Source: Verrucomicrobiales bacterium (GTDB lineage: Bacteria; Verrucomicrobiota; Verrucomicrobiia; Verrucomicrobiales; DEV007). Taken from it: a stretch of 11,985 nucleotides of DNA. Of the stretch, positions 1 to 8,500 are shown piece after piece. The translations under genes were made by a program, and so were the position numbers. Numbering within the stretch: the first letter of the stretch is position 1; every line of letters starts with the position of its first letter. The notes under the pieces are model-generated. The model saw nothing but the letters and a program-made list of their open reading frames with translations. It was not told the DNA's origin and ran no database searches. Location of the stretch: NCBI GenBank assembly GCA_023253615.1, contig JALRFZ010000511.1:1-11985 (forward strand). Reading direction: 5' to 3'.

Positions 1-18
1 AGAGAAGGACCCAGGACA

Positions 19-750
19 TCAGTCGCTCTCTTTCCCCCTCAATTCCTGTCGCGGCCCTGACAAGAATTGAGGCGCCGCGATCTCCTCCGCCAGGTTCCGC
101 CCTCCGAGCGAGCCGAGATACTCCAGCTCCTGCGCGAGGACCTTCCACGCCGGTTCGCCGCCGGCGCAGGTCGCGCCGCAGGGCGTGCGGCAGACGAATC
201 CGTCGTAGCCGGGGAAACGCTGCGGATCGTTCTCCTCATCGTGCAGGGTCAGCACGGGACGGTCCTCGTCGATGCCCTCGATCGAGAGCGGATGCATCCA
301 GCAGGTGACCGGTTTGTAATACCAGGGCGGCAGTCCCCGCCGCGTCGCGAGGGCCTGGAGGGCGCAACGCGCGTCGGCGAGGAGAAAGACACAGGCCGTC
401 TCGGGAAAGTGCGCCGGGTAATCCTCGACGACACCGTGTTTCGGCTGGTGCCGCACCGCCGTCTTCGGACCTGAGACGGCATCCTGCCACGATCCGTAGA
501 CGACGACCTGCTCAGGCAACCCGAGCCCCATACCCTCGAGTTCGACGCGCGACTCCTCCACGATCCGGCGCACCGCCCCGGCCTCCTCCGGACCGAGATA
601 GACGCCGTCGTGACAACAGGTGCCGGCGCACACCGCGAGATCGCATCGGCGCAAGGGACGTTGCAACGCAGCCACGTCGATCTCGAGCGCGGAGACCGCC
701 TCCCCGAGCCAGGCGAGAGTTTCGGGAAAGGCCGTGATTGCGCGATCCAT
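19..750 (-). CDS. DUF3109/YkgJ-like cysteine-cluster protein
   Basis: This protein of about 243 residues probably binds a metal ion or an iron-sulfur cluster through its cysteines; its cellular role is unknown. Ten cysteines are visible. The N-terminal cluster CDLAVCAGTCCHDGVYL has Cys at 36, 41, 45 and 46. A central pair sits at 120 and 129 (ACVF, RCALQ). KPVTCWMHPL has Cys150, and a C-terminal group has Cys 187, 191 and 195. The order C-x4-C-x3-CC, then C-x8-C, then KPxxCxxxP is what I recall for DUF3109, a relative of the YkgJ CxxCxxCC proteins. There is no signal peptide, so it is likely cytoplasmic. The start is uncertain. ATG at 750 lacks a good ribosome site. An in-frame TTG at 804 adds 18 residues (261 in all) and has an AAGGA-like site about 13 bases upstream. 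It is transcribed divergently from the cytochrome operon. The family call is fairly sure and the function is not known. Confidence 0.75.
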   Translation of the reverse strand: MDRAITAFPETLAWLGEAVSALEIDVAALQRPLRRCDLAVCAGTCCHDGVYLGPEEAGAVRRIVEESRVELEGMGLGLPEQVVVYGSWQDAVSGPKTAVRHQPKHGVVEDYPAHFPETACVFLLADARCALQALATRRGLPPWYYKPVTCWMHPLSIEGIDEDRPVLTLHDEENDPQRFPGYDGFVCRTPCGATCAGGEPAWKVLAQELEYLGSLGGRNLAEEIAAPQFLSGPRQELRGKESD

Positions 751-848
751 GAGCGGGCGAACTTGCGTGAGAACCGGGCCATTGTCGACATCTCCCTTTG
801 ACAAGCCGGGGTTTTTCCTTCCCCGCTTCCCTCCCCCAGCCCCTGTGG

Positions 849-3800
849 ATGATGCGACTCCCTTTCCTCCTCACGATCCTCCTCGCGATCCTCCTCGCCG
901 CCGGTTCCGCCCCGGCGCAGAAGCTCGAGTTCAACCGCGATATCCGGCCGATCCTTTCGGACAAGTGTTTCGCCTGCCACGGCCCTGATGCGAAGAACGC
1001 CAAATCCGAATACCGGCTCGATACCTTCGCGCATGCCACCGCCTCGATCGACGGAGTCCCCGGCATCGTCCCGGGCAAGCCGGAGGAGAGCGGGGTCCAC
1101 TGGCGCATCCACAGCGACGACCCCACCGAGGTGATGCCGCCGCCCTCGTCGAAACGCTCCCTCACCCCCGGGGAGATCGCGATCCTCGATCGCTGGATGA
1201 AGGAAGGCGCCGAGTATCAGGATCACTGGTCCTTCACGCCGCTGCCGGAAGAAGCGGCCGTGCCGGAGACGGATTCCCCCTGGGTGAGGAATCCGATCGA
1301 CGCCTTCGTCCTGGCAAAACTCCAGGAAAAGGGTTTCAGTCCTTCGCCCGAGACGAGCCGGGAGAAGTGGCTGCGCCGCGTCTCCTTCGATCTCGCCGGC
1401 CTGCCGCCGACTCTCGCCGAGATCGACGACTTTCTCGCCGACACGTCTCCAGACGCGTATGAAAAGGTCGTCGACCGTCTCCTCGCGAGCGATGCCAGCG
1501 CCGAGCGCCTCACCGCGGAGTGGCTCGATGTGGCGCGTTATTCCGACAGCTACGGATTCCAGGTCGACGGCGACCGTTTCGTCTGGCCCTGGCGCGACTG
1601 GGTCATCCGGGCCTTCAAGGAGAACCTGCCTTACGACGACTTCATCACCTGGCAACTCGCCGGCGATCTCCTTCCGGAGCCGACGCGCGATCAGAAACTC
1701 GCCACCGCCTTCAACCGTCTCCACCCGCAGAATGTCGAGGGCGGCAGCGTGCCCGAGGAGTTCCGCGTCGAGTATGTGGCCGACCGCGTCCACACCTACG
1801 GCACCGCCTTCCTCGGGCTGACGATGGAATGTTCGCGCTGCCACGATCACAAATACGACCCCATCACGGCGAAGGATTATTACGCGCTCTCCGCCTTCTT
1901 TGCGAACATCGACGAAGCGGGACTTTATTCCTTTTTCACCCCGGCGATCCCGACGCCGACCCTCTGGCTGCCAGACGCGGGGCAGGAGAAGGAATGGCAT
2001 CGCCTCTCTGGTGAAATCGCCGCGCTCGAGAAGCAATCCGACGACCGCGCCGCATCGGCGAAGGCCGGTTTCGAGGCCTGGCTCGCCGCCCTCACCGCGC
2101 CCGAGCCCCTGCCCGCTCCGATCCTCGCGCACGATTTCGACGCGCTCGTGGAGGGAACCTTTCCCAACCTCGTCGCGAACGGTCCGGCCGCGAAGACCAA
2201 TGCCAACAACGTCCTCGTCGAAGGACGCCGCGGCAAGGCCGTGAAGCTGACCGGCGACGATGCGGTGACCCTCGGTGCCGGCAACTTCACGAGATCCGAT
2301 CCATTCTCCGTTTCGCTCTGGATGCAGACGCCCGACCGCAAGGCGCGTGCCGTCGTCTTCAGCCGCTCCAAGGCCTGGACCGATGCCGCCAGCCGCGGCT
2401 ACGAGCTGCTCATCGAAGACGGCCGCCTCAACGCCGCGCTCGTCCACTACGAACCGGGGAACGCCCTGCGCGTCCGCACGAAGGAGGAATTCCCCGTCGG
2501 CTCGTGGCACCACGTCGCCCTCACCTACGATGGATCGAGCCGCGCCTCCGGACTCCGGCTCTACGTCGATGGCGAGCCCGCCAACCTCGAGGTGGTGCGC
2601 GACAAGCTGACCCGCGAGATCACCGGAGGCGGCAGCGACACCCTCGTCATCGGCGAGCGCATGCGCGACAGCGGTTTCAAGAACGGGCTTGTCGACGACT
2701 TCCGCGTCTACGATGTGACCCTCTCCGATGCCGCGGTAAAGAGTCTCGCCTCCGATGCGGCGACCTTCACACCCGATCCCGGCCACTATCTCGCCGCCCA
2801 CGATGCGGAGTCCCGCGAACTGCGGTCCAAGCTGACGGCGAAACGGAAGGAGCTGGCGGCCCTCGTCGAAAAGATCCCCGAGATCATGGTGATGGAGGAA
2901 TACGACGGCGAGCGGCGAAAGACCCATCTGCTCGAGAGGGGCTCCTACCTGACCCCCGGCGAAGCCGTCGCGCCCGCAACACCCGCCTTCCTCCCCGCCA
3001 TGCCCGCCGACGCGCCGAAAAACCGGCTCGGCCTCGCCCGCTGGACGGTCTCAACCGACAATCCCCTCACCGCCCGCGTCACCGTGAACCGCTACTGGCA
3101 GCGGCTCTTCCTCCACGGACTCGTCGCCACCGCCGAAGATTTCGGCAGCCAGGGCCGTCTCCCCACCCATCCGGAACTGCTCGATTGGCTCGCCCGCGAT
3201 TTCGTGAACCACGGGTGGGACCTGCGCCATCTCCTCAAGACCATCGTGCTCTCCTCGACCTACCGGCAGAGCTCCGACGTCGCCTCGGGCGAGCTCGCCA
3301 CGATCGATCCCGAAAACACCCTCCTTTACCGCTACCCGGCCCCGCGGCTCACCGCCGAGATGCTGCGCGACAATGCCCTCGCCGCCGGCGGTCTGCTCGT
3401 GAACAAGGTCGGCGGCCCCTCCGTGAAACCCTACGACATCGGGTTCTCCTTCAAGCCCTCCACTCCCGACAAGGGCGAGGGCCTCTACCGCCGCAGTGTC
3501 TACACCTACATGAGGCAGACCGCCCCGAGCCCTCTCATGACGACCTTGAACGCCTCGAAACGGGACGTCTGCCAGGTGAAGATCGAGCGCACCGACTCGC
3601 CGCTGCAGGGACTCGTGATGCTCAACGCCCCTCAGTTCGCCGAAGCCGCCCGCGCCCTCGCGGCGGAACTCGTTGGCAAACACGGCGACGATGACGCCGC
3701 TCTCGTCGAAGAGGCCTTCCGCCGCCTCACCAGCCGCCGCCCCGACGATGCCGAACGGGCCGTGCTCGCCGGACTCCTGACAGAACAACAAGCCCACTAT

Positions 3801-3944
3801 CAGAAACACCCCGGTGATGCAGCGGCCCTCCTCGCAGCCGGGGCCTCCCCACCCTCCGCGACCGACCAGCCCGCCCGCGCCGCCGCCGTCGCGACGCTCG
3901 TATCCACCCTCCTCAATTTCGACGAGTGCATCTCGAAACGTTGA
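849..3944 (+). CDS. Exported PSCyt1-DUF1549-LamG-DUF1553 cytochrome-like protein
   Basis: This 1031-residue secreted or periplasmic protein belongs to the planctomycete-type cytochrome family. It starts with a signal peptide: MMRLPFLL, a hydrophobic stretch, and a likely cut after SAPA near residue 23. PSCyt1 follows, with haem c motif CFACH (Cys40, Cys43, His44) and a possible distal Met ligand in MPPPSSK (Met96). DUF1549 (PSCyt2) spans about 145-355 and ends in a second CxxCH, CSRCHDHKYDP (Cys328, Cys331, His332). A concanavalin-like LamG domain covers about 425-640 (SWHHVALTYDG, LYVDGEPA, LVDDFRVYD). A charged, possibly coiled linker follows, then DUF1553 from about 725 to the end (NPLTARVTVNRYWQRLF, EDFGSQG, HPELLDWLA). 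The ATG pair at 849/852 was chosen because the signal peptide begins there; a TTG at 798 would add 17 residues. No Shine-Dalgarno site is visible. It forms an operon with the DUF1501 gene 16 bases downstream. The family's biochemistry is unproven; electron transfer coupled to glycan binding is an inference. Confidence 0.93.
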   Translation: MMRLPFLLTILLAILLAAGSAPAQKLEFNRDIRPILSDKCFACHGPDAKNAKSEYRLDTFAHATASIDGVPGIVPGKPEESGVHWRIHSDDPTEVMPPPSSKRSLTPGEIAILDRWMKEGAEYQDHWSFTPLPEEAAVPETDSPWVRNPIDAFVLAKLQEKGFSPSPETSREKWLRRVSFDLAGLPPTLAEIDDFLADTSPDAYEKVVDRLLASDASAERLTAEWLDVARYSDSYGFQVDGDRFVWPWRDWVIRAFKENLPYDDFITWQLAGDLLPEPTRDQKLATAFNRLHPQNVEGGSVPEEFRVEYVADRVHTYGTAFLGLTMECSRCHDHKYDPITAKDYYALSAFFANIDEAGLYSFFTPAIPTPTLWLPDAGQEKEWHRLSGEIAALEKQSDDRAASAKAGFEAWLAALTAPEPLPAPILAHDFDALVEGTFPNLVANGPAAKTNANNVLVEGRRGKAVKLTGDDAVTLGAGNFTRSDPFSVSLWMQTPDRKARAVVFSRSKAWTDAASRGYELLIEDGRLNAALVHYEPGNALRVRTKEEFPVGSWHHVALTYDGSSRASGLRLYVDGEPANLEVVRDKLTREITGGGSDTLVIGERMRDSGFKNGLVDDFRVYDVTLSDAAVKSLASDAATFTPDPGHYLAAHDAESRELRSKLTAKRKELAALVEKIPEIMVMEEYDGERRKTHLLERGSYLTPGEAVAPATPAFLPAMPADAPKNRLGLARWTVSTDNPLTARVTVNRYWQRLFLHGLVATAEDFGSQGRLPTHPELLDWLARDFVNHGWDLRHLLKTIVLSSTYRQSSDVASGELATIDPENTLLYRYPAPRLTAEMLRDNALAAGGLLVNKVGGPSVKPYDIGFSFKPSTPDKGEGLYRRSVYTYMRQTAPSPLMTTLNASKRDVCQVKIERTDSPLQGLVMLNAPQFAEAARALAAELVGKHGDDDAALVEEAFRRLTSRRPDDAERAVLAGLLTEQQAHYQKHPGDAAALLAAGASPPSATDQPARAAAVATLVSTLLNFDECISKR

Positions 3945-3960
3945 CCCCACTCCACGCCCC

Positions 3961-5385
3961 ATGACCCGTGACCCTTTCCCCCCGCTTTCCCGCCGCGAAG
4001 CCCTCACCCGCTTCGGAGGCGGTCTCGGCGGCATCGCTCTCGCCAGTCTCATGGGCAAGGCCGCGGCCGCGGGCGGCACGCCTCCGCCCTACCTCACCGG
4101 ACGCCCCAAGGCGAAACGGGTCATCTATCTGTTCCAGTCGGGCGGCCCCTCGCAGATGGATCTCTTCGATTACAAGCCCCGCCTCAACGCCGAGCAGGGG
4201 CGCGAACTGCCCGAAGAGGTGCGCATGGGCCAGCGGCTCACCGGCATGTCGGGGAATCAGGCCAGCCTGCCCCTTGTCGGTTCGCCCTTCAAATTTTCCC
4301 AGCACGGGCAGAGCGGGCAGTGGTTCAGCGAGCTGCTTCCCCACACCGCCGGGATCGCCGACGACATCACCGTGGTGAAGACGATGCACACCGAGGCGAT
4401 CAACCACGGGCCCGGCGTCACCATGATGCAGACCGGCGCCCAGATCGGGGGACGCCCGAGCGTGGGGTCGTGGCTCAGCTACGGCCTGGGCTCGATGAAC
4501 GAGAATCTTCCCGCCTTCGTCGTCCTCGTCACCAAGGGCATGAAAGGCCAGCCGCTCGTGAGCCGTCTCTGGGGCAGTGGTTTCCTCCCCGGCGAGCACG
4601 ATGGCGTCCGCTTCAATCCTGACAAAGACGCCGTCCTTTACCTGAACAATCCCGCCGGGCTCGACGCCGCCTCGCGCCGCCGCATGCTCGACCGGCTCGA
4701 GGAGCTCCACCGCATCCAGCTCGCCAAATCGGGCGACGCCCTCCTCGAGACGCGCATCGCACAATACGAGATGGGCTTCCGCATGCAGGCCTCCATCCCC
4801 GAGGTGACCGACTTCGCCGACGAGCCCGACTCCACCTACCAGCTCTACGGCGAGGATGCCCGCACCCCCGGCACCTACGCCGCGAACTGTCTCATGGCCC
4901 GCCGCCTCGCCGAACGCGGCGTGCAGTTCATCCAGCTGTATCACCAGGACTGGGACCACCACGTAGGTCTCCCCGGAGGCCTCAAGACGAAATGCCACGA
5001 GACCGACCGCGCCTCCGCCGCCCTCGTCTCCGATCTGAAACAGCGAGGTCTCCTCGATGACACCATCGTCATCTGGGGCGGCGAATTCGGACGCACCAAC
5101 TACTGCCAGGGCAAGTTCAATCCCGCCAATTTCGGCCGCGACCATCATCCCCGTTGTTTCTCCATGTGGATGGCGGGCGGCGGGATCAAGGCCGGCCACT
5201 CGCACGGCATCACCGACGACTACTGCTACAACATCGCCGACGGCGGCGTCCACGTGCATGATTTCCACGCCACCCTCCTGCACCTTCTCGGGATCGACCA
5301 CGAGCGGCTCACCTTCCAATACCAGGGCCGCCACTTCCGCCTCACCGACGTGCATGGACACATCGTGAAGGACATCCTCACCTGA
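3961..5385 (+). CDS. DUF1501 family protein with Tat-type signal
   Basis: This 474-residue protein is the usual partner of DUF1549/DUF1553 proteins in Planctomycetota and Verrucomicrobiota. The N-terminus has a twin-arginine motif SRREAL (Arg11, Arg12) followed by a Gly/Ala-rich hydrophobic stretch and a likely cut near residue 37, which suggests export as a folded, metal-loaded protein. DUF1501 hallmarks are QSGGPSQMDLFDYKP (about 59-73), HQDWDHH (328-334), WGGEFGRTNY (372-381) and GRDHHPRCFSMW (from 392). DUF1501 is grouped with the alkaline phosphatase/sulfatase superfamily, so these Asp and His residues are plausible metal ligands, but the substrate is unknown. The length is normal for the family. 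The ATG at 3961 was chosen because the Tat signal starts there; the frame is open back to 3814, but that extension is Pro/Ser-rich and overlaps the upstream gene. The 16-base gap after the upstream stop indicates co-transcription. No Shine-Dalgarno site precedes the ATG. Confidence 0.93.
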   Translation: MTRDPFPPLSRREALTRFGGGLGGIALASLMGKAAAAGGTPPPYLTGRPKAKRVIYLFQSGGPSQMDLFDYKPRLNAEQGRELPEEVRMGQRLTGMSGNQASLPLVGSPFKFSQHGQSGQWFSELLPHTAGIADDITVVKTMHTEAINHGPGVTMMQTGAQIGGRPSVGSWLSYGLGSMNENLPAFVVLVTKGMKGQPLVSRLWGSGFLPGEHDGVRFNPDKDAVLYLNNPAGLDAASRRRMLDRLEELHRIQLAKSGDALLETRIAQYEMGFRMQASIPEVTDFADEPDSTYQLYGEDARTPGTYAANCLMARRLAERGVQFIQLYHQDWDHHVGLPGGLKTKCHETDRASAALVSDLKQRGLLDDTIVIWGGEFGRTNYCQGKFNPANFGRDHHPRCFSMWMAGGGIKAGHSHGITDDYCYNIADGGVHVHDFHATLLHLLGIDHERLTFQYQGRHFRLTDVHGHIVKDILT

Positions 5386-5482
5386 TGCCGGCTCCAGGAA
5401 ATCCTTGGACGATTGGGTGTTTTGACCTTGGAAATCTTCGTGGGCTGCGACCGCCGCCCGGACGGACACGACGCCAAAAGTC

Positions 5483-5510
5483 TTGACTTGGGTGGGCGGG
5501 TTTTTCAAAT
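5483..5510 (+). promoter_or_regulatory. Candidate sigma-70-like promoter before the protease gene
   Basis: TTGACT (5483-5488, 5 of 6 to the -35 consensus) is followed after 16 bases by TCAAAT (5505-5510, 4 of 6 to the -10 consensus). The -10 lies in an AT-rich patch that stands out in this GC-rich region. Transcription would begin near 5517 and give a leader of about 67 bases before the ATG at 5584. The elements overlap a possible hairpin at 5494-5529. Sequence inspection alone cannot confirm it. Confidence 0.3.
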
Positions 5511-5529
5511 TTTACGAGTTTACCCGCTC
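5494..5529 (+). terminator. Possible hairpin terminator or leader stem after the DUF1501 gene
   Basis: GGGCGGGT (5494-5501) can pair with ACCCGCTC (5522-5529), eight pairs including one G-U, around a 20-base AT-rich loop. CCTTTTTC follows. It lies 109 bases after the DUF1501 stop, so it could end that operon. The loop is large for an intrinsic terminator and the stem overlaps a candidate promoter, so it may instead be a leader structure or chance. Confidence 0.25.
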
Positions 5530-5583
5530 CCTTTTTCGCCCCGGCTGGCATATCCTGTCGTGTTGGATCGTCTGTCCACCCGC

Positions 5584-8500
5584 ATGAAGTCAGGAAACCG
5601 CCAAGACCTGCCCAGGATCGTCGCGCTCGGCGTGCTTCTCCTGTCGGCGGGTCTGTTCTGGCTCATCCGGCCGTCCGGAACGCCCGGCCCGCCGACCGCC
5701 GCGGACGGGAGCGCCGCGTCCGTCGAGTCCGGGGAAAAGATTGCCTCCGCCACCGGGGCGATCCCGCCCCCGCGGGACCACGCCGGTGCCGCATCCGTCG
5801 GCCTCATCACCACCCTGGCCACGCAGACCGCGCCCGCAGGTGCTCCCGTGCCCCCGGCGCTCGACCTCCGCTCGCTCCCCCTGCCTGCGCCCAAGGGCGA
5901 CGAGCCGCCGGTTCTCGTGCTGCCCGGATCGTCCGTGCTCGATCCTCTCGAAGCACTCTTCGCGAGCGAGCCCGGTGCCACCGTCGTCGTGCCCCTAGGT
6001 GACGGGATCCGCTTCACCGGTACCCTCCTGCGCAAGGATCTCCAGCCCGGCACCCGCGTCCTCGGAGTCTCTGTCAGCGACGGCACCTCCACCCTGCACC
6101 TCGAGCGCACCCGGCGCGGGGATTACCGGGGCTCCATCGTCCATCGTTTTTCCCCCGTCGCCCATCGCCTCGCCACGCGTGAGGACGGCGCCTTCGTCAT
6201 CGAGCAGCGCACCTTCCACGAACTCGTCTGCGCCGCTCCGGGCGCGACCCCGCAGTCCGCGAGCGGCCTCCCCCTTCCCGCCGGAATCGATCCCGCGGAA
6301 GCCTCCGCCCCCGCCGAAGGCGAAGTCGCCGAGGCCACCCCGCCCAGCCGCGACAGCCGCCCCTCCGCCACCGCCGTGATCTACCTCGACTTCGACGGAC
6401 AGAGCGTCTCCGGCACCGAGTGGAACACCCTCCGCAACGTCACCACCATCAACGCCGCCGCCAGTACCCTCACGACCAACGAGATGGATGAAGTCTGGGC
6501 ACGCGTCGCCGAGGATTTCGCCCCCTTCCACATCAGCGTCACGACAAACGCGGCCCGCTACACCAACGCTCCGCAGAACCGCCGCATCCGCGTCATCATC
6601 ACCCCGACGAGCTCCTGGTACGGCAGCGCCGGCGGCGTCGCCTACCTCGGCTCCTTCACCTGGACCGGCGACACCCCCTGCTGGGTCTTTGAAAACCTCC
6701 TCGGCGACGATGTCAAGAGCATCGCCGAAGCCGCCTCCCACGAAGCCGGCCACACCTTCAATCTGAAACACGACGGCCGCGGCTCGAACGAATACTACTA
6801 CGGCGTCGACACCACCCTCGTCAGCTGGGGTCCCATCATGGGAGCCGGTTACAACGCCGCCTTCACCCAGTGGAGCAAGGGCGAATACTCCAACGCCACC
6901 AACCTCGAGGACGATCTCGCCATCCTCGCCAACGCCACCAACGGATTCGGCTACCGCACCGACGACAAGGGCGACACCCTCGCCACCGCGCCCGTCCTCC
7001 GCCTCCAGGATGGCTCCACCACCCTCGTCGCGGACGGCGGCGTCATCGAAAAAAACACCGACCTCGACCTGATGCGTTTCACCGCCGGCGCGGGCACGGT
7101 GAGCCTGCAAGTCCGGCCCGCCGCGATCTCGCCGAATCTCTATCTCAAGGCCGACCTCCTCGACAGCTCCGGCAACGTCCTCCTATCACGCACCGCCACG
7201 AAGTCCGGCACCACCCTCACCCTTTCCCAGAGCGTCGCCGCCGGCACTTATTACCTCCGCGTCGATGGCGTCGGCATGCCCGTCGCCGCGGGCTCTTCGC
7301 CCCCCTACGCCTACGACGTGAGCGGCTACGGCAGCACCGGCGAATACGCCGTCTCGGGCAGCATCCCGGTCTCCTCCGCCCCCGCCGTGCTTTCCGTCAC
7401 GCCCCTTTCGATCTCCCAGACTTCACCGCAGGGACAGAATGCCGGCAGCCAGAGCTTCACTGTCCGAAATGCCGGTGGCGGCAGTCTCGCCTACACTGTC
7501 ACGGAGAGCCTCTCCTGGCTCTCCGCGAGCCCCGCAAGCGGCAACAGCACCGGTGCCGAAGTCGTCCACACCCTCACCTACGCCACCACCGGCCTCGCCC
7601 CCGGCACGTATCCCGGCTCGATCACCGTCACCGCCACCGGCGTCAGCGGATCGCCCCAGGTCATCGACCTCGTCCTCACCGTCACGCCCGCCGGCAGCGG
7701 CCTCACCTTCAGCAATGCGGGAGCCATCACCTTTCCAAGCAGCGGCACGACCGCGTCCGCGAGCCCGTATCCTGCCGGGATCAGCGTCTCCGGCGTGACC
7801 CAGCCGATCGGCTCCGTCTCCGTGGAATTGCGGAATCTCCAGCACTCATGGGCGTCCGATCTCGATCTCCTGCTCGTCGCTCCGAACGGACAGAACGTGA
7901 TGCTCCTCTCCGACACCGGCGGGAACCTTGCGGTCGCCGGAGGTTCCGCCACCCTCCTCTTCCGCGACGACGCCGGAAGCGCCCCCTCCACCACCGCCCT
8001 TTCCACCGGCACCTACCGGCCGACCAATTACGGAGACGAGGACGTCCTCCCCTCGCCCGCGCCTCCCGGCCCCCACGGCACCACCCTCTCCGCCCTCGTC
8101 GCCGGCGGCGTCAACGGCACCTGGCAACTTTTCGCCGTCGATGATTTCCCCTCGTCAGACGGCGGACAGATCCTCGACGGCTGGTCTCTGACCCTCATCC
8201 CCTCCGCCGGACCCGCCGCCCCTACCGGCGTCTACGCCACCGACGGCTCCTTCACCGACCGCGTCCGCATCTCCTGGACGGCCTCCTCCGGCGCCACCGG
8301 CTACGAGGTCTTCCGTTCCCTCATCGACAGCCCCGGATCGGCGCAATCCATCGGCACCACCACCGCGACCAGTTTCGACGATTCCACCACCTCTGTCGGC
8401 GACACCCATTTTTACTGGGTGAAAGCCTCGAACACCGGGGGCACCAGCGCTTTCTCCACCTCCGACGCTGGCTTCCGCGGGGCCACCGCCACCAGCAACG

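Noticed and set aside
798..803. TTGACA resembling a -35 box before the cytochrome operon
   Set aside because: At 16-18 bases downstream there is only C-rich sequence with no -10-like element.
249..2927. Open frame of 892 codons on the minus strand
   Set aside because: It lies opposite the DUF3109-like and cytochrome genes, has no recognisable domain, and is charged and low-complexity; it is a shadow of strong GC codon bias.
5490..5500. G-rich tract suggesting a G-quadruplex
   Set aside because: Only three runs of three G are present, and a four-run motif is needed.
3913..5508. Open frame of 531 codons on the minus strand
   Set aside because: It is fully antisense to the well-supported DUF1501 gene and has no domain signature.
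5413..5583. Upstream extension of the protease reading frame
   Set aside because: The extra 57 residues precede an obvious signal or anchor segment and contain the AT-rich candidate promoter; translation from ATG 5584 fits better.
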